A stretch of 55,642 nucleotides of DNA from assembly GCA_021108005.1 (NCBI GenBank), contig JAIORS010000134.1, forward strand, positions 1-55,642, in the 5' to 3' direction. The translations under genes were made by a program, and so were the position numbers. Of the stretch, positions 17,447-26,531 are shown piece by piece (the stretch's first letter is position 1; each line of letters begins with the position of its first letter). The notes beneath the pieces are model-generated. The model worked only from the letters and a program-made list of their open reading frames with translations, did not search any database and had not been told where the DNA came from. The DNA is from Candidatus Aegiribacteria sp. Lineage in GTDB: Bacteria > Fermentibacterota > Fermentibacteria > Fermentibacterales > JCC-6.

Positions 17447-18217
17447 ATGGAAAGACAATATGAAATGACTCCTCTTAACGCAATATTGCTTTTTCTTGCA
17501 GGCACTGCCGCCGGTTTTGTTAATGTCAACGCGGGTGGTGGCTCTTTTCTCACAATACCCCTTCTGATGATGCTGGGTGGATTACCTGCGACTGCTGCAA
17601 ACGGAACAAACAGAATAGCTGTGCTGTTACAGAACATTATCGCTGTCAAAAATTTCAGAAGACACGGGTTCAGGGATACCAGACAGGGATTAAAACTTGG
17701 AGCTTCGGCAATGGCCGGTGCAGTAATAGGGTCCATAATTGTGCAGGACATACCGGAAAACACCTTTCGCACCATACTTTCAGTCATCATGGTTCTAGCT
17801 CTCGCAATTGTCCTCCGCCCGGGGAAAAAGAATTCCATCAAATACTGCGCAGAACAGCTCAAACACCCGGTTCTGCAGGTTTTCCTGTTTTTCTTCATAG
17901 GTATTTACGGCGGTTTCATTCAGGCCGGAACAGGATACCTTATCATTTTCTCTCTTTCCATTCTGGGAGGCCTTTCTCTCCTTAAAACGAACAGTCTGAA
18001 AATTATTATCATTTCAGCTTACCTTCTTCCATCCCTCGTGGTTTTCATAATCAACGGAGAGGTCCGCTGGCTGCCCGCGCTTATTCTCGCGGCAGGAACT
18101 TCTACAGGGGGATGGTTCGGCTCCACCTTTGCTATAAAAAAGGGCGACAAATGGATTCGAGTAATACTGGCTGCCGCAATTGTAGCTATGGCGGCAAAAA
18201 TGCTGGGGCTTTTTTAA
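17447..18217 (+). CDS. TauE/SafE family membrane permease
   Basis: A 256-residue integral membrane protein with seven to eight hydrophobic segments. The N-terminus reads LFLAGTAAGFVNVNAGGGSF, and the second half has FFIGIYGGFIQAGTGYLIIF. These are the two internal repeats of the TauE/SafE (UPF0721) family, which exports sulfite, sulfoacetate or related organosulfur anions. The substrate cannot be told from the sequence. The first ATG has no clear ribosome binding site; the ATG at 17465 is an alternative start. No neighbour encodes sulfur metabolism. Confidence 0.87.
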   Translation: MERQYEMTPLNAILLFLAGTAAGFVNVNAGGGSFLTIPLLMMLGGLPATAANGTNRIAVLLQNIIAVKNFRRHGFRDTRQGLKLGASAMAGAVIGSIIVQDIPENTFRTILSVIMVLALAIVLRPGKKNSIKYCAEQLKHPVLQVFLFFFIGIYGGFIQAGTGYLIIFSLSILGGLSLLKTNSLKIIIISAYLLPSLVVFIINGEVRWLPALILAAGTSTGGWFGSTFAIKKGDKWIRVILAAAIVAMAAKMLGLF

Positions 18218-18309
18218 TAGATCGTCAAACAGGTTTGAGTATTTACTATATTGTATGGTGAAGTGGAAGACCCTGAAACGGAGTGTATCGTGTGGACAGG
18301 AAGGAATCT

Positions 18310-18636
18310 ATGTACGAAAGAATCTACTCGACAGTGAGCATGATTCCCCCTGGTAGCGTCGCTACCTATGGGCAAATAGCGGGGATAGCTGGAAGATGCT
18401 CCGCGAGAAACGTGGGCTACGCGATGTCCTCTGTTCCTCCTGGAAGTGATACCCCCTGGCACAGAGTCATTAACAGCAGAGGAAGTATAAGCGTCAGAAG
18501 CAGTGGAGAAACGTGCTCTGCACAGAGACAAATGCTGGAGAGCGAGGGGATTATCTTCAACACCAGGGGAATTGTAAACCTGGACAGGTTCGGCTGGCCA
18601 GGACTTCCGACCGATCACGAATCAGATGACAGATAA
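18310..18636 (+). CDS. Alkyltransferase-like protein (Atl/MGMT C-terminal domain, Trp in place of the active-site Cys)
   Basis: A short protein of 108 residues from the chosen start, with the winged helix of O6-alkylguanine-DNA alkyltransferase: YSTVSMIPPGSVATYGQIAG and RNVGYAMSSVPPGSDTPWHR, then VINSRGSIS. In true alkyltransferases the motif is PCHRV; here it is PWHRV. The cysteine is replaced by tryptophan, as in the alkyltransferase-like proteins (Atl1 type), which bind O6-alkylguanine and hand it to nucleotide excision repair without chemical transfer. The ATG at 18310 has AGGAAGG upstream; a GTG nine codons earlier does not. The gene overlaps the following methyltransferase gene by 11 bases. 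Confidence 0.9.
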   Translation: MYERIYSTVSMIPPGSVATYGQIAGIAGRCSARNVGYAMSSVPPGSDTPWHRVINSRGSISVRSSGETCSAQRQMLESEGIIFNTRGIVNLDRFGWPGLPTDHESDDR

Positions 18637-19582
18637 GAACAGAAGAGACTGGTCCGAAAAGGATCTGAAGAAGCATATTGTCGATCAAAGGAAATACCTC
18701 TGGCGCGAAAGCACCATTGAAAGAATAGCCTCATGGCTTAACCTAAAAAGCGGAATAACTGCGGTTGATATCGGATGCGGACTCGGCTATCTGGGCTGGA
18801 CCTTCTGGCCGCACTTCGGCGCTGGCAGTACTTACATCGGTGTTGATTGCTCTATCAAACTCCTCCGGGAGGCAAAGGAAACTTCTTTTGTATGGTCAGA
18901 GGGCGGCAGGGCGTTTTTCGCGAATGGCTCTACATACAACATCCCCCTGCCCGATGAATGCGCTGACTGGGTAATGTGCCAGACGCTGCTGATGCACCTC
19001 GAGTTTCCCGAAGACGCTATGAACGAAATGATCAGGATAACAAAACCCGGCGGCGTTATCATGTGCATGGAACCGGACAACATATCCTCGTCGCTCAGCG
19101 TTGTATCGAATTCGGTACACTCACCTTCTATCAAGGAGAAACTTGAGCAATTCAAGATGCAGCTGATCTGGGCTGAAGGGAGAAAAAAACTCGGAAGGGG
19201 GGATTGGGGAATAGGTACAAGAGTTCCTAAAATGATGGCTGACCAGGGGCTGATGAATATCGATGCTCTATACAATGATTCCCCCCGTTTCATCCATCCA
19301 CCGTACGAGACGGAAGTACAGAAGTACAGTATTGAGAAAATGCCTGAACATATCAAGGATAAAGATGAGGGCACAAGGAAGCTGCTCTGGAAGGAATACA
19401 AAGAATGTTTCCTCGCCGGAGGCGGTTCACTGTCCACCTATTACAGGTACAAAAAAAACAGTGAGGAGAAGCAGGAGAAGTACGAACCGATAATTCTGAA
19501 TCAACTGGAAAACAAAACCTACTATGGTGGCATCAACGGCTCTCACTTTTTCTGCATAAGGGGATTCAAGCCGGAAGGATGA
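18626..19582 (+). CDS. Class I SAM-dependent methyltransferase
   Basis: A 318-residue soluble protein with the class I methyltransferase fold. The SAM-binding motif I is GITAVDIGCGLGYLGWTF, followed by an acidic strand end TYIGVDCS. Post-I blocks follow: FANGSTYNIPLPDECADWV, then ALLMHL-like text (CQTLLMHLEF) and MNEMIRITKPGGVIMCMEPD. The last 120 residues are an unassigned extension rich in charged residues. The substrate is unknown. The start overlaps the alkyltransferase-like gene by 11 bases and has no independent ribosome binding site, so translation is probably coupled. An inverted-repeat element lies just downstream. Confidence 0.85.
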   Translation: MTDKNRRDWSEKDLKKHIVDQRKYLWRESTIERIASWLNLKSGITAVDIGCGLGYLGWTFWPHFGAGSTYIGVDCSIKLLREAKETSFVWSEGGRAFFANGSTYNIPLPDECADWVMCQTLLMHLEFPEDAMNEMIRITKPGGVIMCMEPDNISSSLSVVSNSVHSPSIKEKLEQFKMQLIWAEGRKKLGRGDWGIGTRVPKMMADQGLMNIDALYNDSPRFIHPPYETEVQKYSIEKMPEHIKDKDEGTRKLLWKEYKECFLAGGGSLSTYYRYKKNSEEKQEKYEPIILNQLENKTYYGGINGSHFFCIRGFKPEG

Positions 19583-19603
19583 TTCGGGCAGTTTAGGACA
19601 AGT

Positions 19604-19728
19604 GGGGTCAAATCTTTACTCTTGACATTTCACTCTTATCATTATTGTATTTCATTAAAAGTTTTAGTTCCATGTTTGACGTCTTTCATTTAGTATCAAG
19701 ATAATGTCAAGAGTAAAGATTTGACCCC
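19604..19728. mobile_element. Short inverted-repeat element (26-bp perfect arms), RAYT/REP-associated type
   Basis: Two perfect 26-base arms (19604-19629 and 19703-19728) flank 73 bases of AT-rich sequence, giving a 125-base element. The arms begin GGGGTCAAATCTTTACTC. Sequences of this form commonly flank IS200-like REP-associated tyrosine transposase (RAYT) genes, so this looks like a non-autonomous copy mobilised in trans. No transposase lies in the window. It sits between convergent genes ending at 19582 and 19738, and its long stem may also act as a terminator. No target-site duplication is obvious. Confidence 0.7.
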
Positions 19729-19737
19729 TTTTCTCTC

Positions 19738-20619
19738 TTATCCGCTTACCAGCATGGTTCTAGCAAGCCTGCCTTGAAGTTTTCCCGCAATTTTCGCAAG
19801 GCGCAACGTTAAAAGAAAAAGCACAACTCCAGCCAGAACAATAAAGGGCATAAGCCAGACGGGAGTCCACCAGACTTCTGGAAAATCGAATACGGGTACT
19901 TTCAGAATAAGCTCGAATATGGGATCGGTGATCAGTGCAAACGATACTGATATAAGAGTGATGAATACACTGAAGTACAACACGCCCAGCGGCAGCATAA
20001 GTATCAGATAAATAAGCGAAGACCATGTACTTCCCGCTGAAAATATTCCCTTAACACTTCCCCACCATCCTTTGCCCTTTCTTACAAATACCGCTCTCCT
20101 GGGCATTCTAACGCCAAGAAGCGCTTCAACTATTCTGCCCTCAACGAACGCAAGACCCCTGAAAGAAAGAAAGAACAACCAGGCAAGTGGAACACCTACG
20201 ATGAGTATCAACAGTCCTGCGGAAAGGGAAATACCTGTAACAGCCCATGTGAAGTAAATTATACCTGTAGCCAGTGAAAGGATCATATACAGCAACGAGG
20301 CCCAGGCTGAGGGATCAGCAATTACACCAATGAATGCGGACAATCCCTGTCCGGTTCGTTTCGCAGAAGAAAGAGCGGGAGTAGTAAATTTTTCCACATT
20401 ACGATAGTGTTCCGCCACTTCCACAGGCTCACCGTACCTGAAAATGATACTCTTTGCTGCTTCTTCCTTAGTTTCCTCAGGATGCTCGGACAGTTCTGTA
20501 TCAAGAGCTGTACTCAGGTGATCCTCCGCATCGGACAATGCGTCCTGTATGGTTGCTCTGTCGCTTCCTTTCAGTTCTTCTCTGAAAGCATTCAGGTAAT
20601 CTTCAATCAGCTTAATCAT
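19738..20619 (-). CDS. HAAS-type membrane protein with sensor-like domain, partner of PadR
   Basis: The protein starts with a helical HAAS-like domain (MIKLIEDYLNAFREELKG, then a block ending YGEPVEVAEHYR; about 1-80). The remainder holds five or six membrane segments, organised as two similar halves that each end in charged loops. HAAS proteins are encoded next to PadR regulators and act as partners of uncharacterised signalling. The ATG at 20619 overlaps the PadR stop by 8 bases and has GGAGGTG upstream; a TTG nine codons earlier is unlikely. Ligand and output are unknown. Confidence 0.82.
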   Translation of the reverse strand: MIKLIEDYLNAFREELKGSDRATIQDALSDAEDHLSTALDTELSEHPEETKEEAAKSIIFRYGEPVEVAEHYRNVEKFTTPALSSAKRTGQGLSAFIGVIADPSAWASLLYMILSLATGIIYFTWAVTGISLSAGLLILIVGVPLAWLFFLSFRGLAFVEGRIVEALLGVRMPRRAVFVRKGKGWWGSVKGIFSAGSTWSSLIYLILMLPLGVLYFSVFITLISVSFALITDPIFELILKVPVFDFPEVWWTPVWLMPFIVLAGVVLFLLTLRLAKIAGKLQGRLARTMLVSG

Positions 20620-21016
20620 TGGGGACACCTCCCAGTATCCTGTCAATCAACCTGCCGGTTCTCTTCCAGATTCCCACCCATCGCCTGAGTGCTTCCCGGC
20701 CTTCATTTGTAATTCTATAATAGCGCCGCGGCGGTCCTGAGACGGATGGCTCCACCCTGCTTGCAAGAAGACCGTTACCCTCTAAAGATCTCAGAACAGG
20801 ATAAAGGGCTCCGTGCTTTATAAGTGGAACTGTCTGCTTCTCGTCCTCTTCCATCGATTTTGCTATCTGGTATCCATACATTGGCTCATCCGCATTATTC
20901 AGAATACTCAGAAGAGCCAGTGAAGTCATACCTGCGCTGAGTTCCTTCCTGTATTTTCTATCTACAACTTCGGCGTTTGTTACCGCCTTATTCCCGGATC
21001 GGGATAATCTAGTCAT
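20612..21016 (-). CDS. PadR family transcriptional regulator
   Basis: A 134-residue winged-helix regulator of the PadR family. It shows MTSLALLSILNNADEPMYGY, then GALYPVLRSLEGNGLLAS and RRYYRITNEGREALRRW, the diagnostic blocks. PadR proteins sense small molecules or envelope stress and usually repress adjacent genes, including themselves. Here it would control the HAAS membrane protein gene that overlaps it by 8 bases. GGGAGCA lies ahead of the ATG. The first 28 residues are a basic extension before the domain. Confidence 0.93.
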   Translation of the reverse strand: MTRLSRSGNKAVTNAEVVDRKYRKELSAGMTSLALLSILNNADEPMYGYQIAKSMEEDEKQTVPLIKHGALYPVLRSLEGNGLLASRVEPSVSGPPRRYYRITNEGREALRRWVGIWKRTGRLIDRILGGVPND

Positions 21017-21205
21017 TCAATCTGCTCCCTTCTGCAGAATGATATCATTGCGTATGAATACTACTAATAACTTAATACTATGTCAAGATGAACTGTACTC
21101 TTGGATCATCGTACGGGAAAATGGATTCCAGCATACTGCTGAATTGTTTCTCCTTTATTATGATATCCGCGCGGGAAATGAATTCCATTTTAATCAGGGA
21201 GTACC

Positions 21206-22882
21206 ATGATAGCCGAAGACAAGGAAAAAGGCATCGATTTTATCAGGGAGATCGTTGAGAGGGACATCAGGGATGGAAAGCACGATGGCAGGATACATAC
21301 CAGATTCCCACCTGAGCCAAACGGCTATCTTCACATAGGACACGCAAAGGCCATTTGCATTGATTTCGGCATCGCGGAGGAATACAATGGCCTTTACAAT
21401 CTTCGTTTTGATGATACAAATCCTGTTAAGGAAGACGTTGAATACGTCGAATCAATAATTAAGGATATCAGATGGCTGGGTTTCGACTGGGAAGACAGAC
21501 TTTATTACGCTTCAGATTACTTCAACAATATGTACGAATACGCTGAACAGCTGATAGAAAAGGGCGTTGCCTACGTATGCGATCTTTCAGCAGAGGAAGT
21601 CCGCGTTTACAGAGGTACCCTGACAGAACCTGGTAGAAACAGCCCCTGGAGAAACAGATCTGTGCAGGAGAACCTCGATCTCTTCAGAGAAATGAAAGCG
21701 GGTAAGTTTCCAGATGGCGCCAGGACCCTTCGCGCAAAAATAGATATGACTTCTCCGAATATGAACATGCGGGATCCCGCCATCTATCGCATACTGCGGA
21801 AAAGCCATCACAGAACCGGCGATAAATGGTGTATCTATCCCATGTACGATTACGCTCACTGTCTCGAGGATTCTATTGAGAGAATAACCCATTCCTGCTG
21901 TTCAATCGAATTCGAGGACCATCGCCCGCTTTACGACTGGTTCCTCGACCAGCTGGATATCTTTCATCCTCAGCAAATCGAATTCGCAAGGTTGAATCTC
22001 ACTTACACAATCATGAGCAAGCGCAAGCTGGCCATGCTTGTTGAAAATGGTCTTGTATCAGGCTGGGATGATCCGAGAATGCCGACCCTTTCCGGCCTCA
22101 GAAGGCGTGGTTATACCCCCGAGGCGATCAGAGATTTCACAGACAGGATCGGCATCGCAAAGAGGGACAGCACGGTTGACATGGCACTGCTGGAATACTG
22201 CATAAGGGACGATCTTAACAGAAGAGCTCATAGATTTATGGGGGTTCTTGATCCCCTGAAGGTTATCATTGAAAACTACCCGATCGGCAAACATGAGGAG
22301 CTGGAATTCATAAATAATCCCGAAGATGAGTCTGCTGGAACCAGGATGGTTCCGTTTTCAAGGGAGATCTACATAGAGAGGGATGATTTTCAGGAAGAAC
22401 CCCATAAGAAATTCCGGCGGTTGGCCCCCGGAAGGGAAGTCCGCCTCAGGTACGCTTATTTAATTACATGCGTTGACGTTGTGAAAGACGGCGAGGGCAA
22501 TGTAAAAGAGCTGATCTGCACATACGATCCGGATACCAGGGGAGGCAACGCCCCGGACGGAAGAAAAGTAAAGGGCACGATTCACTGGGTCTCAGCGGAA
22601 TATGCAGTAGCAGCGGAAATCCGGCTTTACGACAGATTGTTCAATGTTGAGAACCCCCTTGCGTCCGACAACTTCATTGATACAATAAATGATGAGTCTC
22701 TGAAAATACTGAACCAATGCCGAATCGAACCATCAGCAGCGGATCTGGAAATCGGCGAACCGGTCCAATTTGAGAGAAAGGGCTATTTCTGCAAGGATGA
22801 AGATTCAACCGAAGAAAACATGATCTTCAACAGAACAATCTCACTGAGAGATACCTGGAAGAGAATCCTGAAGAACCAGTAA
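21206..22882 (+). CDS. glnS: Glutaminyl-tRNA synthetase
   Basis: A complete 558-residue class I aminoacyl-tRNA synthetase that charges tRNA-Gln. The HIGH signature is in [20 protein letters not shown] near residue 45. The KMSKS variant is [10 protein letters not shown] at about residue 275. Other GlnRS blocks are [19 protein letters not shown] and [19 protein letters not shown], which separate GlnRS from glutamyl-tRNA synthetase. The C-terminal beta-barrel is present (YFCKDEDS near the end). A good site, GGGAG, precedes the ATG. Presence of GlnRS means the organism need not rely on the transamidation route for Gln-tRNA. Confidence 0.97.
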   Translation: MIAEDKEKGIDFIREIVERDIRDGKHDGRIHTRFPPEPNGYLHIGHAKAICIDFGIAEEYNGLYNLRFDDTNPVKEDVEYVESIIKDIRWLGFDWEDRLYYASDYFNNMYEYAEQLIEKGVAYVCDLSAEEVRVYRGTLTEPGRNSPWRNRSVQENLDLFREMKAGKFPDGARTLRAKIDMTSPNMNMRDPAIYRILRKSHHRTGDKWCIYPMYDYAHCLEDSIERITHSCCSIEFEDHRPLYDWFLDQLDIFHPQQIEFARLNLTYTIMSKRKLAMLVENGLVSGWDDPRMPTLSGLRRRGYTPEAIRDFTDRIGIAKRDSTVDMALLEYCIRDDLNRRAHRFMGVLDPLKVIIENYPIGKHEELEFINNPEDESAGTRMVPFSREIYIERDDFQEEPHKKFRRLAPGREVRLRYAYLITCVDVVKDGEGNVKELICTYDPDTRGGNAPDGRKVKGTIHWVSAEYAVAAEIRLYDRLFNVENPLASDNFIDTINDESLKILNQCRIEPSAADLEIGEPVQFERKGYFCKDEDSTEENMIFNRTISLRDTWKRILKNQ

Positions 22883-22987
22883 CAGAACATTCATACTGTG
22901 AATTGAAGGGCAGAAAGAATCGGCAATATTGATGCTGGGCTAATCGAATTAAGGCATTTACTGCACAGGAATCCTGAGCTTTCAGGT

Positions 22988-24058
22988 ATGGAGAATTCCA
23001 CCTCAACCACTATACTGAATCATATCACGGGATACGAACCGAACAGGCTTATAACGAGCCTGGGAGGTAATGGCATAGCCGCTGAGTTTACAGGATCGGA
23101 ACAGGGGCCGAGAATCCTCCTGAGATGCGACATGGATGCTCTTCCAATAAATGAAATTATGGATATTCCTCACAACTCCATTACCGATGGAGTATCCCAT
23201 AAATGCGGCCACGACGGTCACATGACGATTATGATGGGAGTTGCTGCCCGGCTCCATGAAAACCATCCTGCCAGGGGTTCAATTGTTCTGCTTTTCCAGC
23301 CTGCGGAAGAAACCGGTGAAGGTGCCCTTAGAGTAATCACCGATAGCAAATTTGTTGATATAGAACCCGATTTCGCTTTTGCTCTTCACAATCTTCCCGG
23401 TTTCCCATTGGGAAGTATCATTCTGAAGAACGGGGTTTTCGCTTCGGCATCCAGAGGCATCGTTGTAGAACTTACTGGAGTTCCCTCCCACGCGTCTGAA
23501 CCCCACATGGGAAGAAATCCAGCACTTGCAGTTGCGCAGTTAATCGAGGCTTTCACGAACCTCTCACAAACTCCGGTTTCCTCGGATGATCCAGCAATGG
23601 CCACTGTCATACATGCCCGGGTGGGCGAGAGAGCCTTCGGAACATCTCCTTCTGAAGGCTGCGTAATGGCTACACTCAGAGCCCGCAGTACCGAGACGAT
23701 GGATACAATATCAGAAAGGGCTGAAGAGATAGCTGATGCTATCGCTAAAACTCATAAGCTGGAATGCAGAATCAGCTGGACGAATGAATTCCCGGTCACG
23801 AATAATTCTGAAGAAGCAGTTAATGCAATAAGAACAGCAGCCGGCAATCTTGGCCTGAAAATAGTTCGACCAGTTGCCTCATTCCCGTGGTCCGAGGACT
23901 TCAGTCATTTCACAATGAAATATCCGGGAGCTCTTTTCGGAATAGGTGCTGGCACCGGCACTCCAGCGCTTCACAGCCCACAGTACGATTTCCCAGACGA
24001 ACTGATTGCAGAAGGAGTCGATATCTTCATTGAGATCATCAACGAGCTGCTGAATTAA
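22988..24058 (+). CDS. M20 family amidohydrolase/peptidase; true N-terminus probably upstream
   Basis: A metal-dependent amidohydrolase of the M20 family (hippurate hydrolase/aminoacylase type). Metal-binding signatures are RCDMDALPI, KCGHDGHMTIMMG and QPAEETGEGA, followed by the dimerisation domain (VELTGVPSHASEPHMGRNP) and a C-terminal PWSEDFSHF. The typical family start, LIELRHLLHRNPELSG, is encoded in frame just before this ATG, from about 22943. That means the real protein begins further upstream than the first ATG. No ATG, GTG or TTG exists in that frame between the stop codon at 22904 and 22988; the options are ATC at 22919, ATT at 22928 or CTG at 22964. The reaction is probably release of an acyl group from an amino acid. 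Start position is uncertain. Confidence 0.88.
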   Translation: MENSTSTTILNHITGYEPNRLITSLGGNGIAAEFTGSEQGPRILLRCDMDALPINEIMDIPHNSITDGVSHKCGHDGHMTIMMGVAARLHENHPARGSIVLLFQPAEETGEGALRVITDSKFVDIEPDFAFALHNLPGFPLGSIILKNGVFASASRGIVVELTGVPSHASEPHMGRNPALAVAQLIEAFTNLSQTPVSSDDPAMATVIHARVGERAFGTSPSEGCVMATLRARSTETMDTISERAEEIADAIAKTHKLECRISWTNEFPVTNNSEEAVNAIRTAAGNLGLKIVRPVASFPWSEDFSHFTMKYPGALFGIGAGTGTPALHSPQYDFPDELIAEGVDIFIEIINELLN

Positions 24059-24096
24059 CAGGTACCATAATCTACCAATTTTTACAGTTCTTAAGA

Positions 24097-24125
24097 TTGA
24101 CATGCTCAAATTGATCCCATATTTA
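24097..24125 (+). promoter_or_regulatory. Candidate sigma-70-type promoter
   Basis: TTGACA (24097-24102) and TATTTA (24120-24125) are separated by 17 bases, just ahead of the secreted-protein gene at 24185. This leaves a leader of about 55 bases. Confidence 0.5.
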
Positions 24126-24184
24126 CTAATTGGGTGTTTAATAAATTTTGAAGGATGTTAAAATATTTCTGGATAGGAGAAATC

Positions 24185-24880
24185 ATGAAAACTGCGATTT
24201 TATCTTTAATTGTTATCAGCGCAGCATCGTTTTCAACGGTACTTGTAAGTGACGATTTCAACGATGGCAATGCAGACGGATGGTTCGAATTTCCCACCGG
24301 AGCCTCGTACACGGTAGAGGCTGGACGATACTGCTTTACCCACACAGCTCCGGATACGGTCTGGGCCGATTCCTGGATAAGCGACATTGTGGGGGGCATG
24401 AGTGTGTCGGATTACTCGTGCAGAGTGAATTTGATGGCAAACGAAGGGGAAATGTTCGGAATAGTCGGGCGAGGAAACTTTACCATGGTTCAAGGATACG
24501 GCCTGCTTATAATAATCGATGAAACTGATAAATATCTGGTTATCATAAAAATAGAAGGAATTGCACAGGGGCAGTTACTTGGTGTGATGCCTGTTTCTTT
24601 TTCGTATGGACAGGAGTACTGGCTAAGGCTTGAGATGAACGGAAATCTTATCGGCGGGAAATACTGGACAGGTAATGCCGGAGATGAGCCTGTTGTATGG
24701 AATCTTACAGTTACAGATAATTCTTATCAGGATCCGGGGGTCTTCGCTTTATTCGGATACGATTCCAATACCGGCGGTTCCGCTTCAATGGATGTTTCCT
24801 TTGACGATGTTGAAATAACGGATGAGACAACCCTTGATCTAAAGAGCAGTTCCTGGGCTTTCGTAAAATCTCTTTTCTGA
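24185..24880 (+). CDS. Secreted beta-rich protein ending in a W-x-x-V-K-x-L-F tail
   Basis: A 231-residue exported protein with signal peptide MKTAILSLIVISAASFS. The body resembles a concanavalin-like jelly roll: SDDFNDGNADGWFEF near the start, YWLRLEMNGNLIGGKYWTG, and DVSFDDVEI near the end. This pattern is seen in lectin-like and carbohydrate-binding domains. The last residues, WAFVKSLF, match those of another secreted protein in the window (WATIKTIF at 47969-48778), which suggests a short sorting tail. I chose the ATG at 24185, preceded by GGAG; an earlier ATG at 24155 lacks one. No ligand can be named. Confidence 0.8.
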   Translation: MKTAILSLIVISAASFSTVLVSDDFNDGNADGWFEFPTGASYTVEAGRYCFTHTAPDTVWADSWISDIVGGMSVSDYSCRVNLMANEGEMFGIVGRGNFTMVQGYGLLIIIDETDKYLVIIKIEGIAQGQLLGVMPVSFSYGQEYWLRLEMNGNLIGGKYWTGNAGDEPVVWNLTVTDNSYQDPGVFALFGYDSNTGGSASMDVSFDDVEITDETTLDLKSSSWAFVKSLF

Positions 24881-24971
24881 TACTGCGTGGAGTTTATATA
24901 AATCCGGTACAAATCTGAAGTACATGTACTATTCTTCCGCATATTTCAAAAAGAACCAAGGACTATCCGGA

Positions 24972-26399
24972 TTACAGCATGAAGTAAACAGAATGTCCCT
25001 GTCGCCAGATTAGAAGCAGCACATCGTCAGCAGATGAGATCAGTCTACCTACTTCCTCCGGTGTAGTAACTTTAAAACCGTCAACCTCCAGAATGACATC
25101 TCCGGGAACAATACCCACGCTGCTGGCCCTGCCGGACTGTCTGACATCAACTACAAGAACGCCTCTAAGAGAAGGATCACCAAGGGCTTCAGCGGTTTCT
25201 CTATCCAGCTCTTCAAGAGCCCACCCGAAATCTGATGAGGTTGAAGATGTGGATGATACAACCGTCTCATCGACGGCCCTTTCGCCGAGTACTGCCTGAA
25301 TGGATACATTTCTTCCATCCCGGAAAATCCCGACCTCGATTTGGCTGCCCGGATCAGCTTCCGCAACCATATTCCGGAACTCGGTTACCGTCCGAAAGCC
25401 TTTACCATCGATAGTCAGTATTACATCCCCCCTGCGAATACCGCTGGCGCTCGCCGGTGTATCGCTTAGAACCTGTGATACCAGAATTCCGCCATCACTC
25501 TCACGCAATCCGAAATGCTCGGTAAGGCCTGGAGTGAGTTCCTGTATCGTAACGCCAAGCCAACCCCTTCTCACGTATCCATGTGTAATCAGATCTTCCA
25601 TAACATCTACAGCGACATTAACGGGTATGGCAAATCCAATTCCCTGATAATTGCCGGTTCTCGTGGCGATTGCTGTGTTGATACCAACGAGTCTTCCATC
25701 CAGGTCAACAAGGGCTCCTCCGCTGTTACCGGGATTTATGGCGGCATCTGTCTGAATGTAATCTTCGTATGCGGCAAGACCGACATCGGATCTTCCAATG
25801 AAACTTACTATTCCCTGTGTTACCGTTTGACTCAGAGCAAAGGGTGATCCTATGGCAAGTACCCACTGCCCAACCTTCAATTCATCGCTGTCACCAATTG
25901 TTACTACAGGCAGGTCGGTTGCATCGATCCTGATAACCGCGAGGTCAGTTTCAGGATCGGTTCCCACGAGTTCTCCGGAATATCTTTCTCCGCTCTGCAG
26001 GACCACTTCAAATTCGTCCGCCTCACCAACAACATGATGATTTGTAAGAATCATCCCATCGTTTGAAAGGATTACGCCACTGCCAATACCTGTCATGGTA
26101 TATTCCTGTTCCTGTGGCATCTGAAAAAAATCTTCCCAGGGTTCCGTCATGAACGGACTGGAGAAACCGGGGAATGAGGGCACCCTTGTGATTACAGTGG
26201 TCTGCGATGTGATGGTCACAACGCTGGGACCCACCAGTTCCGATATTTCAACAAACATATCGCTAAACATGTGAGGATCGAATACCGCAGTAGAATTCTC
26301 GGGAACTGCATCAGCAAATCCAGCTGTAGAAAACACTCCGATAAGTAAAAATGAAAGCAGAAATATCTGCGTAATTCCTTTATAACTGATTGTTTCCAT
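24972..26399 (-). CDS. HtrA/DegP family periplasmic serine protease with two PDZ domains
   Basis: A 475-residue protein with a signal peptide (about 1-30) and a trypsin-like domain. The catalytic triad is visible: His122 in LTNHHVVG, Asp152 in PETDLAVIRI and Ser226 in INPGNSGGAL. PDZ 1 spans about 275-365 and PDZ 2 about 385-475. This is the architecture of DegP/DegQ, the periplasmic protease-chaperones that degrade or refold damaged envelope proteins. GGAGG lies seven bases before the ATG. It is divergent from the Ntn-hydrolase gene at 26532. DegP and DegQ cannot be told apart here. Confidence 0.95.
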   Translation of the reverse strand: METISYKGITQIFLLSFLLIGVFSTAGFADAVPENSTAVFDPHMFSDMFVEISELVGPSVVTITSQTTVITRVPSFPGFSSPFMTEPWEDFFQMPQEQEYTMTGIGSGVILSNDGMILTNHHVVGEADEFEVVLQSGERYSGELVGTDPETDLAVIRIDATDLPVVTIGDSDELKVGQWVLAIGSPFALSQTVTQGIVSFIGRSDVGLAAYEDYIQTDAAINPGNSGGALVDLDGRLVGINTAIATRTGNYQGIGFAIPVNVAVDVMEDLITHGYVRRGWLGVTIQELTPGLTEHFGLRESDGGILVSQVLSDTPASASGIRRGDVILTIDGKGFRTVTEFRNMVAEADPGSQIEVGIFRDGRNVSIQAVLGERAVDETVVSSTSSTSSDFGWALEELDRETAEALGDPSLRGVLVVDVRQSGRASSVGIVPGDVILEVDGFKVTTPEEVGRLISSADDVLLLIWRQGHSVYFML

Positions 26400-26434
26400 G
26401 TTTTTTCCTCCATAATAGAAAGCAAAAATTGCAT

Positions 26435-26464
26435 TTGCTAATTTTCTTGATCTTCAGATATAAT
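26435..26464 (+). promoter_or_regulatory. Candidate sigma-70-type promoter of the exported Ntn-hydrolase
   Basis: TTGCTA (26435-26440) and TATAAT (26459-26464) are spaced by 18 bases. The position fits a leader of about 60 bases before the ATG at 26532. Confidence 0.5.
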
Positions 26465-26531
26465 ATATTTCAAAAATGAGGATTTAGTTCCTCAATCACT
26501 CGGCGCACTCTGTAATGAAAAGAGGATAATC

